DNA of 64,000 nucleotides from NCBI RefSeq assembly GCF_003986975.1, contig NZ_PIPO01000006.1, positions 124,001 to 188,000 on the forward strand. The letters are read 5' to 3'. The position numbers were made by a program, and so were the translations under genes. Shown one piece after another: positions 25,858-33,998 of this stretch. The number at the start of each line of letters is the position of its first letter. The first letter of the stretch is position 1. The stretch comes from Aliidiomarina soli. GTDB lineage: Bacteria > Pseudomonadota > Gammaproteobacteria > Enterobacterales > Alteromonadaceae. The notes under the pieces were generated by a model that was not told the DNA's origin, searched no databases, and was given only the letters and a program-made list of their open reading frames with translations.

Positions 25858-25863
25858 GCGCAG

Positions 25864-25954
25864 ATTCAATGTTCAAGCGCGGGGCTTGAACATTGAATTC
25901 AGGTATTGCAAACAGGTCAATTCAACATTCAAGCCCCGCGCCGGAACGTTGAAT
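25864..25954. repeat. REP-like palindrome locus 8 (inverted pair)
   Basis: Units 25864-25898 and 25920-25954 around 21 bp, again 91 bp in total. It starts six bases after the KpsC-like stop codon, first unit in the usual GCGCGGGG orientation. The spacer is unlike that of loci 3 and 4. The second unit carries a GCGCCGGAACG right arm. Confidence 0.95.
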
Positions 25955-26032
25955 TGGTATCTGGTATTCATCAGATGTAGAATGATTCTCATACACGATT
26001 AGTGCGGGTATGTCGGTTTCAAAGGGAGTTAT

Positions 26033-26521
26033 ATGACGGACTGGTATCTTTTGCATTGTAAGGCGCGGCAGGAAGCGCGAGCGAAAATGCACATAGAAAA
26101 TCAAGGCTATACCACGTGCCTTCCTACCATTCGTTTGCAGAAAACCTTACGCGGAAAGCGTCAGGTGGTTGAAGAAGCACTGTTTCCAAGTTACCTGTTT
26201 ATTCAAATAGATATGGAAAATGCCAATTTCAATTCCATCCGCAGTACCCGCGGGGTCAACGGCTTTGTTCGGTTTGGCGGTATACCAAGTAAAATTCCGC
26301 AGTCGGTAATTGAGCAATTTCAGGCATTGGAGGGTCAACAGACAGATCCTCAGGCGCAGTTTGAAGCAGGTGCCGAAGTTGAAATTGCGGAGGGTCCGTT
26401 TGCCGGGTTGCCAGCGGTTTATAAAATAAGTAAGGGCGATGATCGTTGCCTGGTTCTATTGGAAATGATGGGTAAACAGCAGCAACTAGAACTAAAAGAA
26501 GCTGCACTTAAAAAGCGCTAA
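26033..26521 (+). CDS. rfaH: Transcription antiterminator RfaH
   Basis: 162 residues: NusG-like N-terminal domain (WYLLHCKARQEARAKMHIENQGYTTCLPT, LFPSYLFIQID, STRGVNGFVRFGG) and a short C-terminal KOW region (VEIAEGPFAGLPAVYKISKGDDRCLVLLEMMGKQQQLEL). RfaH binds RNA polymerase paused at ops elements and suppresses termination in long surface-polysaccharide operons. A well-matched ops/JUMPstart lies 16 kb downstream at 42418-42446, in front of the polysaccharide locus. The next gene follows after 21 bases. Confidence 0.92.
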   Translation: MTDWYLLHCKARQEARAKMHIENQGYTTCLPTIRLQKTLRGKRQVVEEALFPSYLFIQIDMENANFNSIRSTRGVNGFVRFGGIPSKIPQSVIEQFQALEGQQTDPQAQFEAGAEVEIAEGPFAGLPAVYKISKGDDRCLVLLEMMGKQQQLELKEAALKKR

Positions 26522-26542
26522 CACAGTAAGCGGGACGCTTAG

Positions 26543-27364
26543 ATGACAATCGAAAAGACACTACTATTGGGTGCGTCAGGCCAATTGGGACATGCATTGC
26601 TGCGTGAACTTGAGCCTGTTCGGGAAGTATTGTCACCGAACCGCCACGAACTCGATCTAACTGATCTTGAAAGTGTAGAAACCTACCTGGAACAGCGGCA
26701 ACCCGACTTGATACTGAATGCTGCGGGCCTCACCGGGACGAAGAAAAATGAAGAAAAGCCGCAACTTGCAATGCGCTTGAATAGTGAACTTCCACGTGTG
26801 CTTGCCCGATATGTGCGCGGTCGCCCTAATGCAAGCCTGGTCCATTTCTCTTGTGTGGATGTATACGGTAAGCCGAATCAGCGCGAGCGTTATTGCCATG
26901 AGGATGATCAGGCAAATCCGTTAGGTATTTATGCCCAAACGAAGTTGCAAGGCGAACAGTCGATTGTAAGTAACTGTTCTAACTATCTGATTTTCAGGCT
27001 TTGTTCGTTGTATAGCGACGCTACAAAGCACGCCCAGACAAAACCCGACCCTATAGTGGTCGGCGCTCCGACTTCGGTCCGCTACGTGGCGAGTACCGTG
27101 GTACGTACGTTGAACCGGATTGACCGCCGCGTGCTTAAAGTTGTGCCCGGCGTGTATAACCTCTGTAGTAAAGGCAGTGCTGACTGGCAGCGTTTTTTCC
27201 GCGAAGTCAGCATGCAATACAATAATCCGCAATTATTGCAGCAAGAGCCGAGCTCAAAAGTTGTCAGCCTTGGCACCTCCGTTAGTGTACAAAAAGCTGA
27301 AGATAACTTTTGTCTGTTTGTCCCATCGTGGCAGGCACAGCTTAAATCCTCCTTAAGTAAATAA
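26543..27364 (+). CDS. RmlD-like NAD(P)-dependent sugar-nucleotide reductase/epimerase
   Basis: 273 residues, short-chain dehydrogenase of the dTDP-4-dehydrorhamnose reductase type. Nucleotide-binding LLGASGQLGHALLREL at the N-terminus, ELDLTDLESVETYLEQRQPDLILNAAGLTG, and catalytic Tyr-x3-Lys in YAQTKLQGE. No rmlA, B or C is nearby, so a rhamnose role is unproven. Likely co-transcribed with rfaH, which suggests a surface-glycan function. Confidence 0.75.
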   Translation: MTIEKTLLLGASGQLGHALLRELEPVREVLSPNRHELDLTDLESVETYLEQRQPDLILNAAGLTGTKKNEEKPQLAMRLNSELPRVLARYVRGRPNASLVHFSCVDVYGKPNQRERYCHEDDQANPLGIYAQTKLQGEQSIVSNCSNYLIFRLCSLYSDATKHAQTKPDPIVVGAPTSVRYVASTVVRTLNRIDRRVLKVVPGVYNLCSKGSADWQRFFREVSMQYNNPQLLQQEPSSKVVSLGTSVSVQKAEDNFCLFVPSWQAQLKSSLSK

Positions 27365-27368
27365 AACA

Positions 27369-27448
27369 ATTCAACGTTCAAGCCCCGCGCTCGAATGTTG
27401 AATGGGCTGACAAATTCAATGATCAAGCCCCGCGCTTGAATGTTGAAT
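27369..27448. repeat. REP-like palindrome locus 9 (direct pair)
   Basis: Units 27369-27403 and 27414-27448, both in the CAAGCCCC orientation, ten bases apart. Starts five bases after the RmlD-like stop codon. It is the only two-unit locus arranged as a direct repeat, and the only gene tail followed first by a unit in the reverse relative orientation. Confidence 0.95.
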
Positions 27449-27556
27449 TCGTTGTCTTTTGGTGGGAGTTGCTTAGAATAGCGGTAATATAAGAATAAAC
27501 ACACATATCAGGATGTTGCGCGCGGTATCAGGTCGTGGCGCTGGGGTAGAATAATT

Positions 27557-30500
27557 ATGAGCAAGCTGTTGTCACGCTTTGCTCGGGTTGCGCTGTTTGC
27601 GTGTCTGAGTGGTTCCTCTTTGTCTGTTGTTGCAGCGCCGGTCGCTGAAAACAATGCAACACCAATGTCCAATAACATGGCCAAAGTGGCCGGTGGTCAG
27701 CATTATACGTTGGTGGTGCGTGATGACGGCAGCCTCTGGTCGATTGGCCGGCGTATCCGACACGGGCAGGGCTCCGAGAATATCACCGAACTCAAACCTA
27801 TTATTGGGCCATCAGGCGCCACCTATGTCAGTGCGGGCAGCGAACACAGCTATGCGCTGCTTAACGATGGGAGCGTACTAGGATGGGGCAACAACTACTA
27901 CGGCCAGCTTGGCGACGGCACCCTTTCGACCCGTAACTATCCTGTTGAAGCCATTCTTCCCGATAGCGAAAAGGTCGTCGCAATCGCAGCGGGGCACCAT
28001 TTTGGCTTATTACTGACTGACACAGGCACGGTCAGAGCAACCGGTTACAATGCGACGAACCAGCGTGCAAACGCCGCAGACGCCTGGGGCGAGATTCAGT
28101 TTCCGCCTGAAGCCGCCAGCATTACCTATATTGCCGCCGGCTACCGCCACGGTTTGGCACTGGATGAAAATGGCGTTGCCTGGGCTTGGGGTAGTAATAG
28201 CCATGGCGAACTTGGCAACGTCGCGGCTACCAATCCACAAGCTGATCCGGTCCAGGTAGAACTTCCGACCGACCGACGTTTTGTGCAGGTGGCTGCGGCC
28301 TACAGCACCAGTTACGCACTGGATGAAAATGGCAATGTATGGTCGTGGGGCAATGATATCAGTGCGCTGGGGAGAACGGGCAGTGGCGCACCCGCGATGC
28401 TGACGGATCCGGAATTAAATAACATTACATCAATCCATGCCCGCGGAACCGTTAACGTTGAGTATGGCGTTTTGTTTATGGCCCGGGCCGACGACACCTT
28501 TTGGGCGCTTGGTCACAATAGCAACGGTCAACTGGCAAACGGCACTACCATCAGCAGCCGCGATGCTGTGCAAATGCGTTTTGAAAACATCACCCCCATT
28601 GAGTTGCAGCTGGGTTATCGCAGTGCTTATGCAGTTGTGGATGACCAGCGGGTTTTTGGCTGGGGGCAGAACGATCTGAACTACAACATGCTGGCGCAAT
28701 CAGATCGATCTATGCATACGTTGCCGGTTGTGTTGCGCAGCGAAGACATATTTTCTGATGGTTTTTCGCGAACCGCGCTGGCTGACAGAGATCTGCCGTA
28801 CTACGTGCATTTGCATCGGTTGCAGAGTGGAGAGGACTCCGGATCATCCACGCCGAAATGGCGACAGCGCAAGGGTTATCTGGCGGTGCCAGCTCTGGAA
28901 GCTGGCGGGCAAGCCAGCTTTAGTGTGAGCGGAACCTTCAACGCCGGTGGCATACTTGCGTTTACCGTAGCAGAAGATGAGGTGGCGGGAACCCTTACCC
29001 TGTATGACAACGACGAAATGTTATGGGACTCGCAACAGCTGAGCAGCCCAACGCAACGAGTTGAGATAGAACTAACAGAAACGGCTCGGCGTGAGTTGCG
29101 CTGGCACTGGCAAGCGAGCAGCGCGCATGAGGCAGCAGTGGTTCAGGTGTCTGAATTATCATTGCCGGCCGGAGAGTTGTCGTTAACAAGCAGACCGGTA
29201 GTGGCCCCAGCCTTTTTCAATGGATTGAACCTGGAATCACTCATTTATCGTATCGACAGCTCGTCAGATGCCTGGCTGGAAACGCGGCGGGCCGGTGCTG
29301 ATGGCGGTGACACCAACTGGATTCAGGCTGCAGGACGGGTGGATTGGGTGACTGACGCGCCGTATGAATTCAGCCACACTCTGGCGGATTTAAGTTGCGG
29401 CGCCAGCTACCAAGCCCGGATAGCTGTGCGCAACCGCACTGGCGGCGACGTTGACTATTCCGGGGTGAGCGAGGTGGCGACGCTTAGCTGTGATAGCGCC
29501 TGGTTAAGCGAGCCTGAAGTAGGCGGCAGCCAGGTGGCGGCTTATGTCGACATCGAAAAGTTTCTTGATGTGACCCCGGATTTCAGTGCCGAAGTTTACT
29601 ATCAGGGCAGTAGCCAAGGGCAACCGGTTGAGGTCAGTTACGATCAAAGCAACCAGGCGCTACTGATCAGTCAGTTGGAGTGCGAAAGCAGTTTCGACCT
29701 CAGCGTGACAGCGCAATTAGAAGGCTTTTCACTAACCACAGATTTCAGTGACTTAACCACAACAGGCTGCAATGCAGGCTACGACATTCGTGGTGGTGAC
29801 AGGTTTGACGAGGGTGAAGTGGATGCATGCTTTATTGCCACCGCCGCCTTTGGCTCTCTACTGGACCCGAAAGTCAGCGTGCTACGCGAGTTTCGCGACC
29901 ATGTTTTGCGTGGCAACCGCGTGGGCGATGCCTTTATTGCCAGCTACTACAAACTCTCGCCGCCGGTTGCTGATCAGGTGCGTGAGCACGGCTGGCTGGC
30001 CGCGCTCATCCGGCTGTTACTACTGCCGCTGATTGGGTTTGCCTGGCTGGCGCTGCATATGCCCTGGTTGTTAGCGGTTGCGCTAATAGCCAGCGTCGCG
30101 GTCGCGGTACCTAAACTGCGCCGGGCTCTGCTAGCGGCGGCCGCGGTGGTCACCCTCAGTGCCTGCGCATCCGGGCCCAGCGAGACCTTTGAAGCCGAGC
30201 AATATATGCGTACGCAAATGGAACGATTCGCTGAGGAGCAGGGCTTTAACTATGGCCATGGCGTCGGCATGGATCAGGAAGAAGCCATTCAAAATGCGCG
30301 TTACCGCTTGGCTGAACAGGTTCTGGTGAGCGTGCGCAGTGAATCCGAGCAGCGTGTTCGCGAGGGTGATGAAGGTTTAAGCGCGTCGTTCACCCGTGCG
30401 GTGTTCTCGTGGAGCAATGTGCAGTTAGAAAACGTGCGCATCGATACTGCCGAGCAACATGGCGATGGCTGGTATGCGCGGATGAGTATGACCGACCGCG

Positions 30501-32152
30501 ATCTGCGTCGCTCTATAGAGCGGGCGCACCGCATTGCGCCGGCGCTGGACAAGGTTTTGCAGTTAGAACGCACGGCCGCGGATGAGCCGTTGCGGCGTCT
30601 GCGCCGGGCGCTTGAAGGTCTGGCTGTGGTAGCGCGCGATAGCGTGGGGGCGGAAACATTCACCACCGCCGACGGGCAGTCCGCAATCTTTAGCAACTAT
30701 TTCCAGGCGCAGGTTGAGACTAGTGTGCGGGCGATGCGCGTTCTTCCTTTACTGCAGGCGAGCGGCAATGGCTACCGCTTTGTGGTGATTGACGATGCCA
30801 GTCATCGTCCTCAGCCGGGCGCAGCAATGCTGATCAACGGTGAGGAAGTGATCACCGATGCCTCGGGGATCACAGAGACTATCAGCAGTGATGACCTGGG
30901 CGAGGCGTTTGACGTCCATATCCTCGGCTATGGTCGCGACGAAGATACGGTGCTGTGGATGCATCCACAGCTTGAGTTAATGCACAATGCGCGGTTTGCC
31001 CGAGGTGCGCTGGAACGCAGCTCGCGCGCCACTTTGTACGTTTATAAAAATCCGGATGACGCCAACATTATCCTTGATGGCAGATCCCAGGCTGCGCCAC
31101 GGGTGCTAGAAGTGGAGAGTGGGCGCACGTATAAAGTTTCTGCCGAACTGAATACCCACCGTAGCCAGCAGCAATTATTGGAAGTGCCTAAGGGCGCGGC
31201 TTTCGTGTTTCTTGATTTCCGCTTGCAGGAGCGTGAGTACGGCGCGATGAGTCTGAGTACCGAAGGGCGCGACGGACGGTTTAAAATTTATCGCAATGGT
31301 CAACTTGAGCTCACCACCGAAAGCAATGCGGTGAACCAGGATTTTGAAGTGGGTGAGTACCTGGTGCGGATCGGGCATTTACAGCGCGACGAAACGTTTG
31401 ATCCGGATTACCAGTTGATTGAAGACAGATTTCATGTGACCCAGGATGGGTTGGTCGAGCATCAGTATGTGGCGCCGGCTTATCGCAGTCCGTTTCACGA
31501 GGGATGGCGTTTTAATCTATTGTCAACGCGTAGCGGCGGCCAGCCTGAAGACGGTTTCAAGATCCCATGGGTGCAGGGGCGCGACATTGGTTACGGCGAT
31601 TTGCGAGCTATTGATAGCGTGCGGGCTGTTGATTACGTGAGTCCGCACGGAGATTTCGAGCTGCAGATTCAGCGATACTTTAACCGACTTAATTTCAGTA
31701 CCCAGTTTAGCGCGGGGACGCGCAGTCACCGCATGCGCATCGATCGGGATGGCATCGGCCCACCGGTGGAACTGGAACTGGACGCGCTGGTGGCAACCGC
31801 GGGTGCGGGCTTCTGGTACAGCGCCTGGAACGATTCAATAGTGTCATCGGTGACGGTTAACTACGCCGCGGAAGTAAATTCCTGGGACGATGCAAGCCGG
31901 GCTGAAATTCAGATGGAGCCGGGTGGCCCCTGGGAGCGCCTGCCAGGTGACAGCACCTTTAATAGTTACGCGTTTTTGGAACTGAATTCTCACTTCAGTT
32001 TTGGCGGTGGCTTCGGCTTGACCTTTGCCTTTCAGACACCACTGGAAGGTGTTGAGCCGATGTTCCGCTTCGGTATCGGCTACACCGGAATGAAGAAAGG
32101 CTACCGCATCCCAGCGAGCGTCGAAGCCCAGCGCGGACGCCACCGCCGCTAA
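27557..32152 (+). CDS. Giant RCC1-propeller / CFI-box / lipoprotein-like fusion protein
   Basis: 1531 residues. After a signal peptide there are about seven RCC1-like blades (roughly 45-390; repeated G-x-HS-AL-DDGSV-WGWN patterns), then Fn3-like beta regions. At Cys758 the motif CFIATAAFGSLLDPKVSVLREFRD with FIASYYKLSPPVAD is the CFI-box, normally a C-terminal sorting signal before a final membrane helix. Here membrane helices follow (about 805-865) and then LSACAS (Cys870), a lipobox-like start of a second 660-residue part with an LPP20-like stretch, a PEGA-like domain (NIILDGRSQAAPRVLEVESGRTYKVS, about 1165-1220) and beta-rich end. It looks like a two-protein fusion. Stop TAA shares a base with locus 10. 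Confidence 0.8.
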   Translation: MSKLLSRFARVALFACLSGSSLSVVAAPVAENNATPMSNNMAKVAGGQHYTLVVRDDGSLWSIGRRIRHGQGSENITELKPIIGPSGATYVSAGSEHSYALLNDGSVLGWGNNYYGQLGDGTLSTRNYPVEAILPDSEKVVAIAAGHHFGLLLTDTGTVRATGYNATNQRANAADAWGEIQFPPEAASITYIAAGYRHGLALDENGVAWAWGSNSHGELGNVAATNPQADPVQVELPTDRRFVQVAAAYSTSYALDENGNVWSWGNDISALGRTGSGAPAMLTDPELNNITSIHARGTVNVEYGVLFMARADDTFWALGHNSNGQLANGTTISSRDAVQMRFENITPIELQLGYRSAYAVVDDQRVFGWGQNDLNYNMLAQSDRSMHTLPVVLRSEDIFSDGFSRTALADRDLPYYVHLHRLQSGEDSGSSTPKWRQRKGYLAVPALEAGGQASFSVSGTFNAGGILAFTVAEDEVAGTLTLYDNDEMLWDSQQLSSPTQRVEIELTETARRELRWHWQASSAHEAAVVQVSELSLPAGELSLTSRPVVAPAFFNGLNLESLIYRIDSSSDAWLETRRAGADGGDTNWIQAAGRVDWVTDAPYEFSHTLADLSCGASYQARIAVRNRTGGDVDYSGVSEVATLSCDSAWLSEPEVGGSQVAAYVDIEKFLDVTPDFSAEVYYQGSSQGQPVEVSYDQSNQALLISQLECESSFDLSVTAQLEGFSLTTDFSDLTTTGCNAGYDIRGGDRFDEGEVDACFIATAAFGSLLDPKVSVLREFRDHVLRGNRVGDAFIASYYKLSPPVADQVREHGWLAALIRLLLLPLIGFAWLALHMPWLLAVALIASVAVAVPKLRRALLAAAAVVTLSACASGPSETFEAEQYMRTQMERFAEEQGFNYGHGVGMDQEEAIQNARYRLAEQVLVSVRSESEQRVREGDEGLSASFTRAVFSWSNVQLENVRIDTAEQHGDGWYARMSMTDRDLRRSIERAHRIAPALDKVLQLERTAADEPLRRLRRALEGLAVVARDSVGAETFTTADGQSAIFSNYFQAQVETSVRAMRVLPLLQASGNGYRFVVIDDASHRPQPGAAMLINGEEVITDASGITETISSDDLGEAFDVHILGYGRDEDTVLWMHPQLELMHNARFARGALERSSRATLYVYKNPDDANIILDGRSQAAPRVLEVESGRTYKVSAELNTHRSQQQLLEVPKGAAFVFLDFRLQEREYGAMSLSTEGRDGRFKIYRNGQLELTTESNAVNQDFEVGEYLVRIGHLQRDETFDPDYQLIEDRFHVTQDGLVEHQYVAPAYRSPFHEGWRFNLLSTRSGGQPEDGFKIPWVQGRDIGYGDLRAIDSVRAVDYVSPHGDFELQIQRYFNRLNFSTQFSAGTRSHRMRIDRDGIGPPVELELDALVATAGAGFWYSAWNDSIVSSVTVNYAAEVNSWDDASRAEIQMEPGGPWERLPGDSTFNSYAFLELNSHFSFGGGFGLTFAFQTPLEGVEPMFRFGIGYTGMKKGYRIPASVEAQRGRHRR

Positions 32153-32270
32153 TTCAACGATCGAGCGCGGGGCTTGAATGTTGAAAAGGGTGGATTCAAC
32201 GATCAAGCCCCGCGCTTGAATGTTGAAAAGGGTGGATTCAATGATCAAGCCCCGCGCTTGAATGTTGAAT
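32152..32270. repeat. REP-like palindrome locus 10 (three units)
   Basis: Units 32152-32186 (GCGCGGGG orientation), 32194-32228 and 32236-32270 (both CAAGCCCC orientation), separated by the identical 7-bp spacer AGGGTGG. The last two are a 42-bp tandem repeat differing by one base, evidence of local amplification. First unit begins at the last base of the stop codon of the 1531-residue gene. Confidence 0.95.
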
Positions 32271-32307
32271 TGGGCTACACTGAGGGGGTCTGTCAGGGAG
32301 AGATTGC

Positions 32308-33732
32308 ATGCTCAGTAGCCGGCTTAAACATCATGGTGCTTTTAATGGCGTGACGGGATCCTGTCACGAGTTTAAGGTTAACGACAGCTGCAGTCTGCTG
32401 GTGGATTGTGGCCTGTTTCAGGGCGCTGATACTCCTGGCGCCATCCCCGATGACAAGACTCGCACCGCTCCCACCAATACAGAACGCTCGAACGGCATTG
32501 CCGATGACCAGAGCATTCAGTTTCCGATTGCCCACATAAAGGCTTTGCTGCTGACCCATTGCCATATTGATCATGTGGGCAGGTTGCCATGGCTGCTGAT
32601 TGCGGGCTACCGGGGGCCTATTTACTGCACCGAGGCTACCGCCCATTTGTTGCCGCTAGTCATTGAAGACGCGCTAAAGGTAGGTATGACGCGCAATGGT
32701 CAGTTAATTGGCGCGGTGAAAAACCGCATTGCCAGCCAGCTGCGGCCGGTGGCCTACGACCGCTGGGAAAGTATTGAATTTGAGCAGGACAAGGTGCAGC
32801 TGCGCTTTCGTCAAGCGGGACATATTCTAGGCTCGAGTTATATTGAAATAGAGCTGAGCGATGGCCAGCGAGTGGTGTTTTCCGGCGACTTAGGGTGCAA
32901 AAACACGCCTTTGTTGCCTGACCCGACGCCACTGGAGCGAGCGGATCTGCTGGTCCTGGAAAGCACCTATGGCAATCGCAATCATGAGGCGCGCGCCGAG
33001 CGCCAACAGCGATTGCAAGCGGTGATCGAGCATTGTGTTGAGGACCGTGGCGCGGTGTTGATTCCGGCGTTTAGCATTGGTCGCACGCAGGAGCTGCTTT
33101 ACGAACTGGAAGACATTATCCATCGCCAGGGCGACAGTCATCCCGCATGGCAAGAGATCCAGGTCATTCTCGACTCGCCCATGGCAGCTAAATTCACCTC
33201 GCAATACCAGAGAATGCGCAAACTGTGGGACAACGAAGCTAAGCAGCGTCTGGCCAGCGACCGTCACCCACTGGATTTCGAACGGCTGCACACCATCGAC
33301 AGCCACGACCAGCATGCCAATCTGGTCGGCTACCTGCGCTCAAGCGCAGCACCTTGCATTGTGATTGCTGCCAGCGGCATGTGCGCAGGCGGGCGAATTG
33401 TTAATTACCTCAAAGCGTTGCTGTCCGACCCGCGCACCGATGTGCTGTTTGTCGGCTATCAGGCGCGAGGCACACCCGGTGCTGATATTCAAAAATACGG
33501 CCCGCGCGGCGGCTACGTCATGCTGGAAGGCGAACGAATCGATATTAACGCTGAAATTCACACCCTGGGCGGTTATTCAGCACATACCGACCAAAATGAA
33601 TTGCTCGAATTTGTTGGCTCCGCAGCTGAGCAGGGTAGGGTTGGGGAGGTGCGGCTGGTACATGGCGAGGAGGATGCCAAACAAGCGTTGGCCGCGGCAC
33701 TACGGGAAAAATTTAATATCGAGGTCAGCTAA
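32308..33732 (+). CDS. Metallo-beta-lactamase/beta-CASP RNA-processing nuclease family protein
   Basis: 474 residues. Zinc motif THCHIDHVGRLPWL (HxHxDH), RQAGHILGSSYIEI and FSGDLG, then the beta-CASP insert (SIGRTQELLYELE, LDSPMAAKFT) and the terminal GMCAGGRIVNYLKALL, GYQARGTPG, HTLGGYSAHTDQNELLEFV. This is the bacterial YsbP/CPSF-73-like group, RNA or DNA nucleases. Usual length is 450-470. An N-proximal loop (about 42-68) is longer than in most. Stands alone after a triple repeat. Confidence 0.92.
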   Translation: MLSSRLKHHGAFNGVTGSCHEFKVNDSCSLLVDCGLFQGADTPGAIPDDKTRTAPTNTERSNGIADDQSIQFPIAHIKALLLTHCHIDHVGRLPWLLIAGYRGPIYCTEATAHLLPLVIEDALKVGMTRNGQLIGAVKNRIASQLRPVAYDRWESIEFEQDKVQLRFRQAGHILGSSYIEIELSDGQRVVFSGDLGCKNTPLLPDPTPLERADLLVLESTYGNRNHEARAERQQRLQAVIEHCVEDRGAVLIPAFSIGRTQELLYELEDIIHRQGDSHPAWQEIQVILDSPMAAKFTSQYQRMRKLWDNEAKQRLASDRHPLDFERLHTIDSHDQHANLVGYLRSSAAPCIVIAASGMCAGGRIVNYLKALLSDPRTDVLFVGYQARGTPGADIQKYGPRGGYVMLEGERIDINAEIHTLGGYSAHTDQNELLEFVGSAAEQGRVGEVRLVHGEEDAKQALAAALREKFNIEVS

Positions 33733-33868
33733 ACGGCCTATTTATCGTCGCCGTCGCCCCAGCTTTGCAGGCGCTTTTTCAGCAGACAGAATCCTGCCTT
33801 CAACAAATCCTCTCTTCAACAAGAATATCGACCAGATATTCTCTGCTCAGCATCACCAATGCACAACT

Positions 33869-33903
33869 ATTCAACGATCAAGCGCGGGGCTTGAATGTTG
33901 AAT
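33869..33903. repeat. REP-like palindrome locus 11 (single unit)
   Basis: One unit in GCGCGGGG orientation, right before the Fur box at 33913 and 136 bp after the nuclease stop. It separates the nuclease gene from the iron-regulated operon. Confidence 0.95.
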
Positions 33904-33912
33904 CTAGGTGTT

Positions 33913-33931
33913 GATAATGAGAATGATTATC
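33913..33931. promoter_or_regulatory. Fur box of the lipoprotein/TonB/peroxidase operon
   Basis: GATAATGAGAATGATTATC agrees with the 19-bp Fur consensus at 17 positions. It lies 52 bp before the lipoprotein start, directly after repeat locus 11. Confidence 0.88.
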
Positions 33932-33979
33932 GATAAGATCCGTGGCCTGTTCATATTGGGTTTAAAACGCGGATGGATC

Positions 33980-33998
33980 GATAATGAAAATGATAAGA
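33980..33998. promoter_or_regulatory. Second Fur-like site over the start codon
   Basis: GATAATGAAAATGATAAGA overlaps the ATG at 33984. With the site 50 bp upstream it would give tight iron repression by double occupancy. Codon-driven resemblance (ATGAAAATGATAAGA encodes MKMIR) is possible. Confidence 0.5.

Noticed and set aside
25970-26000. Fur-like GAATGATTCTCAT before rfaH
   Set aside because: Only a partial half-site match, and rfaH is not known to be iron-controlled.
33733-33868. Minus-strand short open stretches ending LQSWGDGDDK
   Set aside because: No start codon with a ribosome site and no recognisable similarity; could be a remnant but support is too thin.
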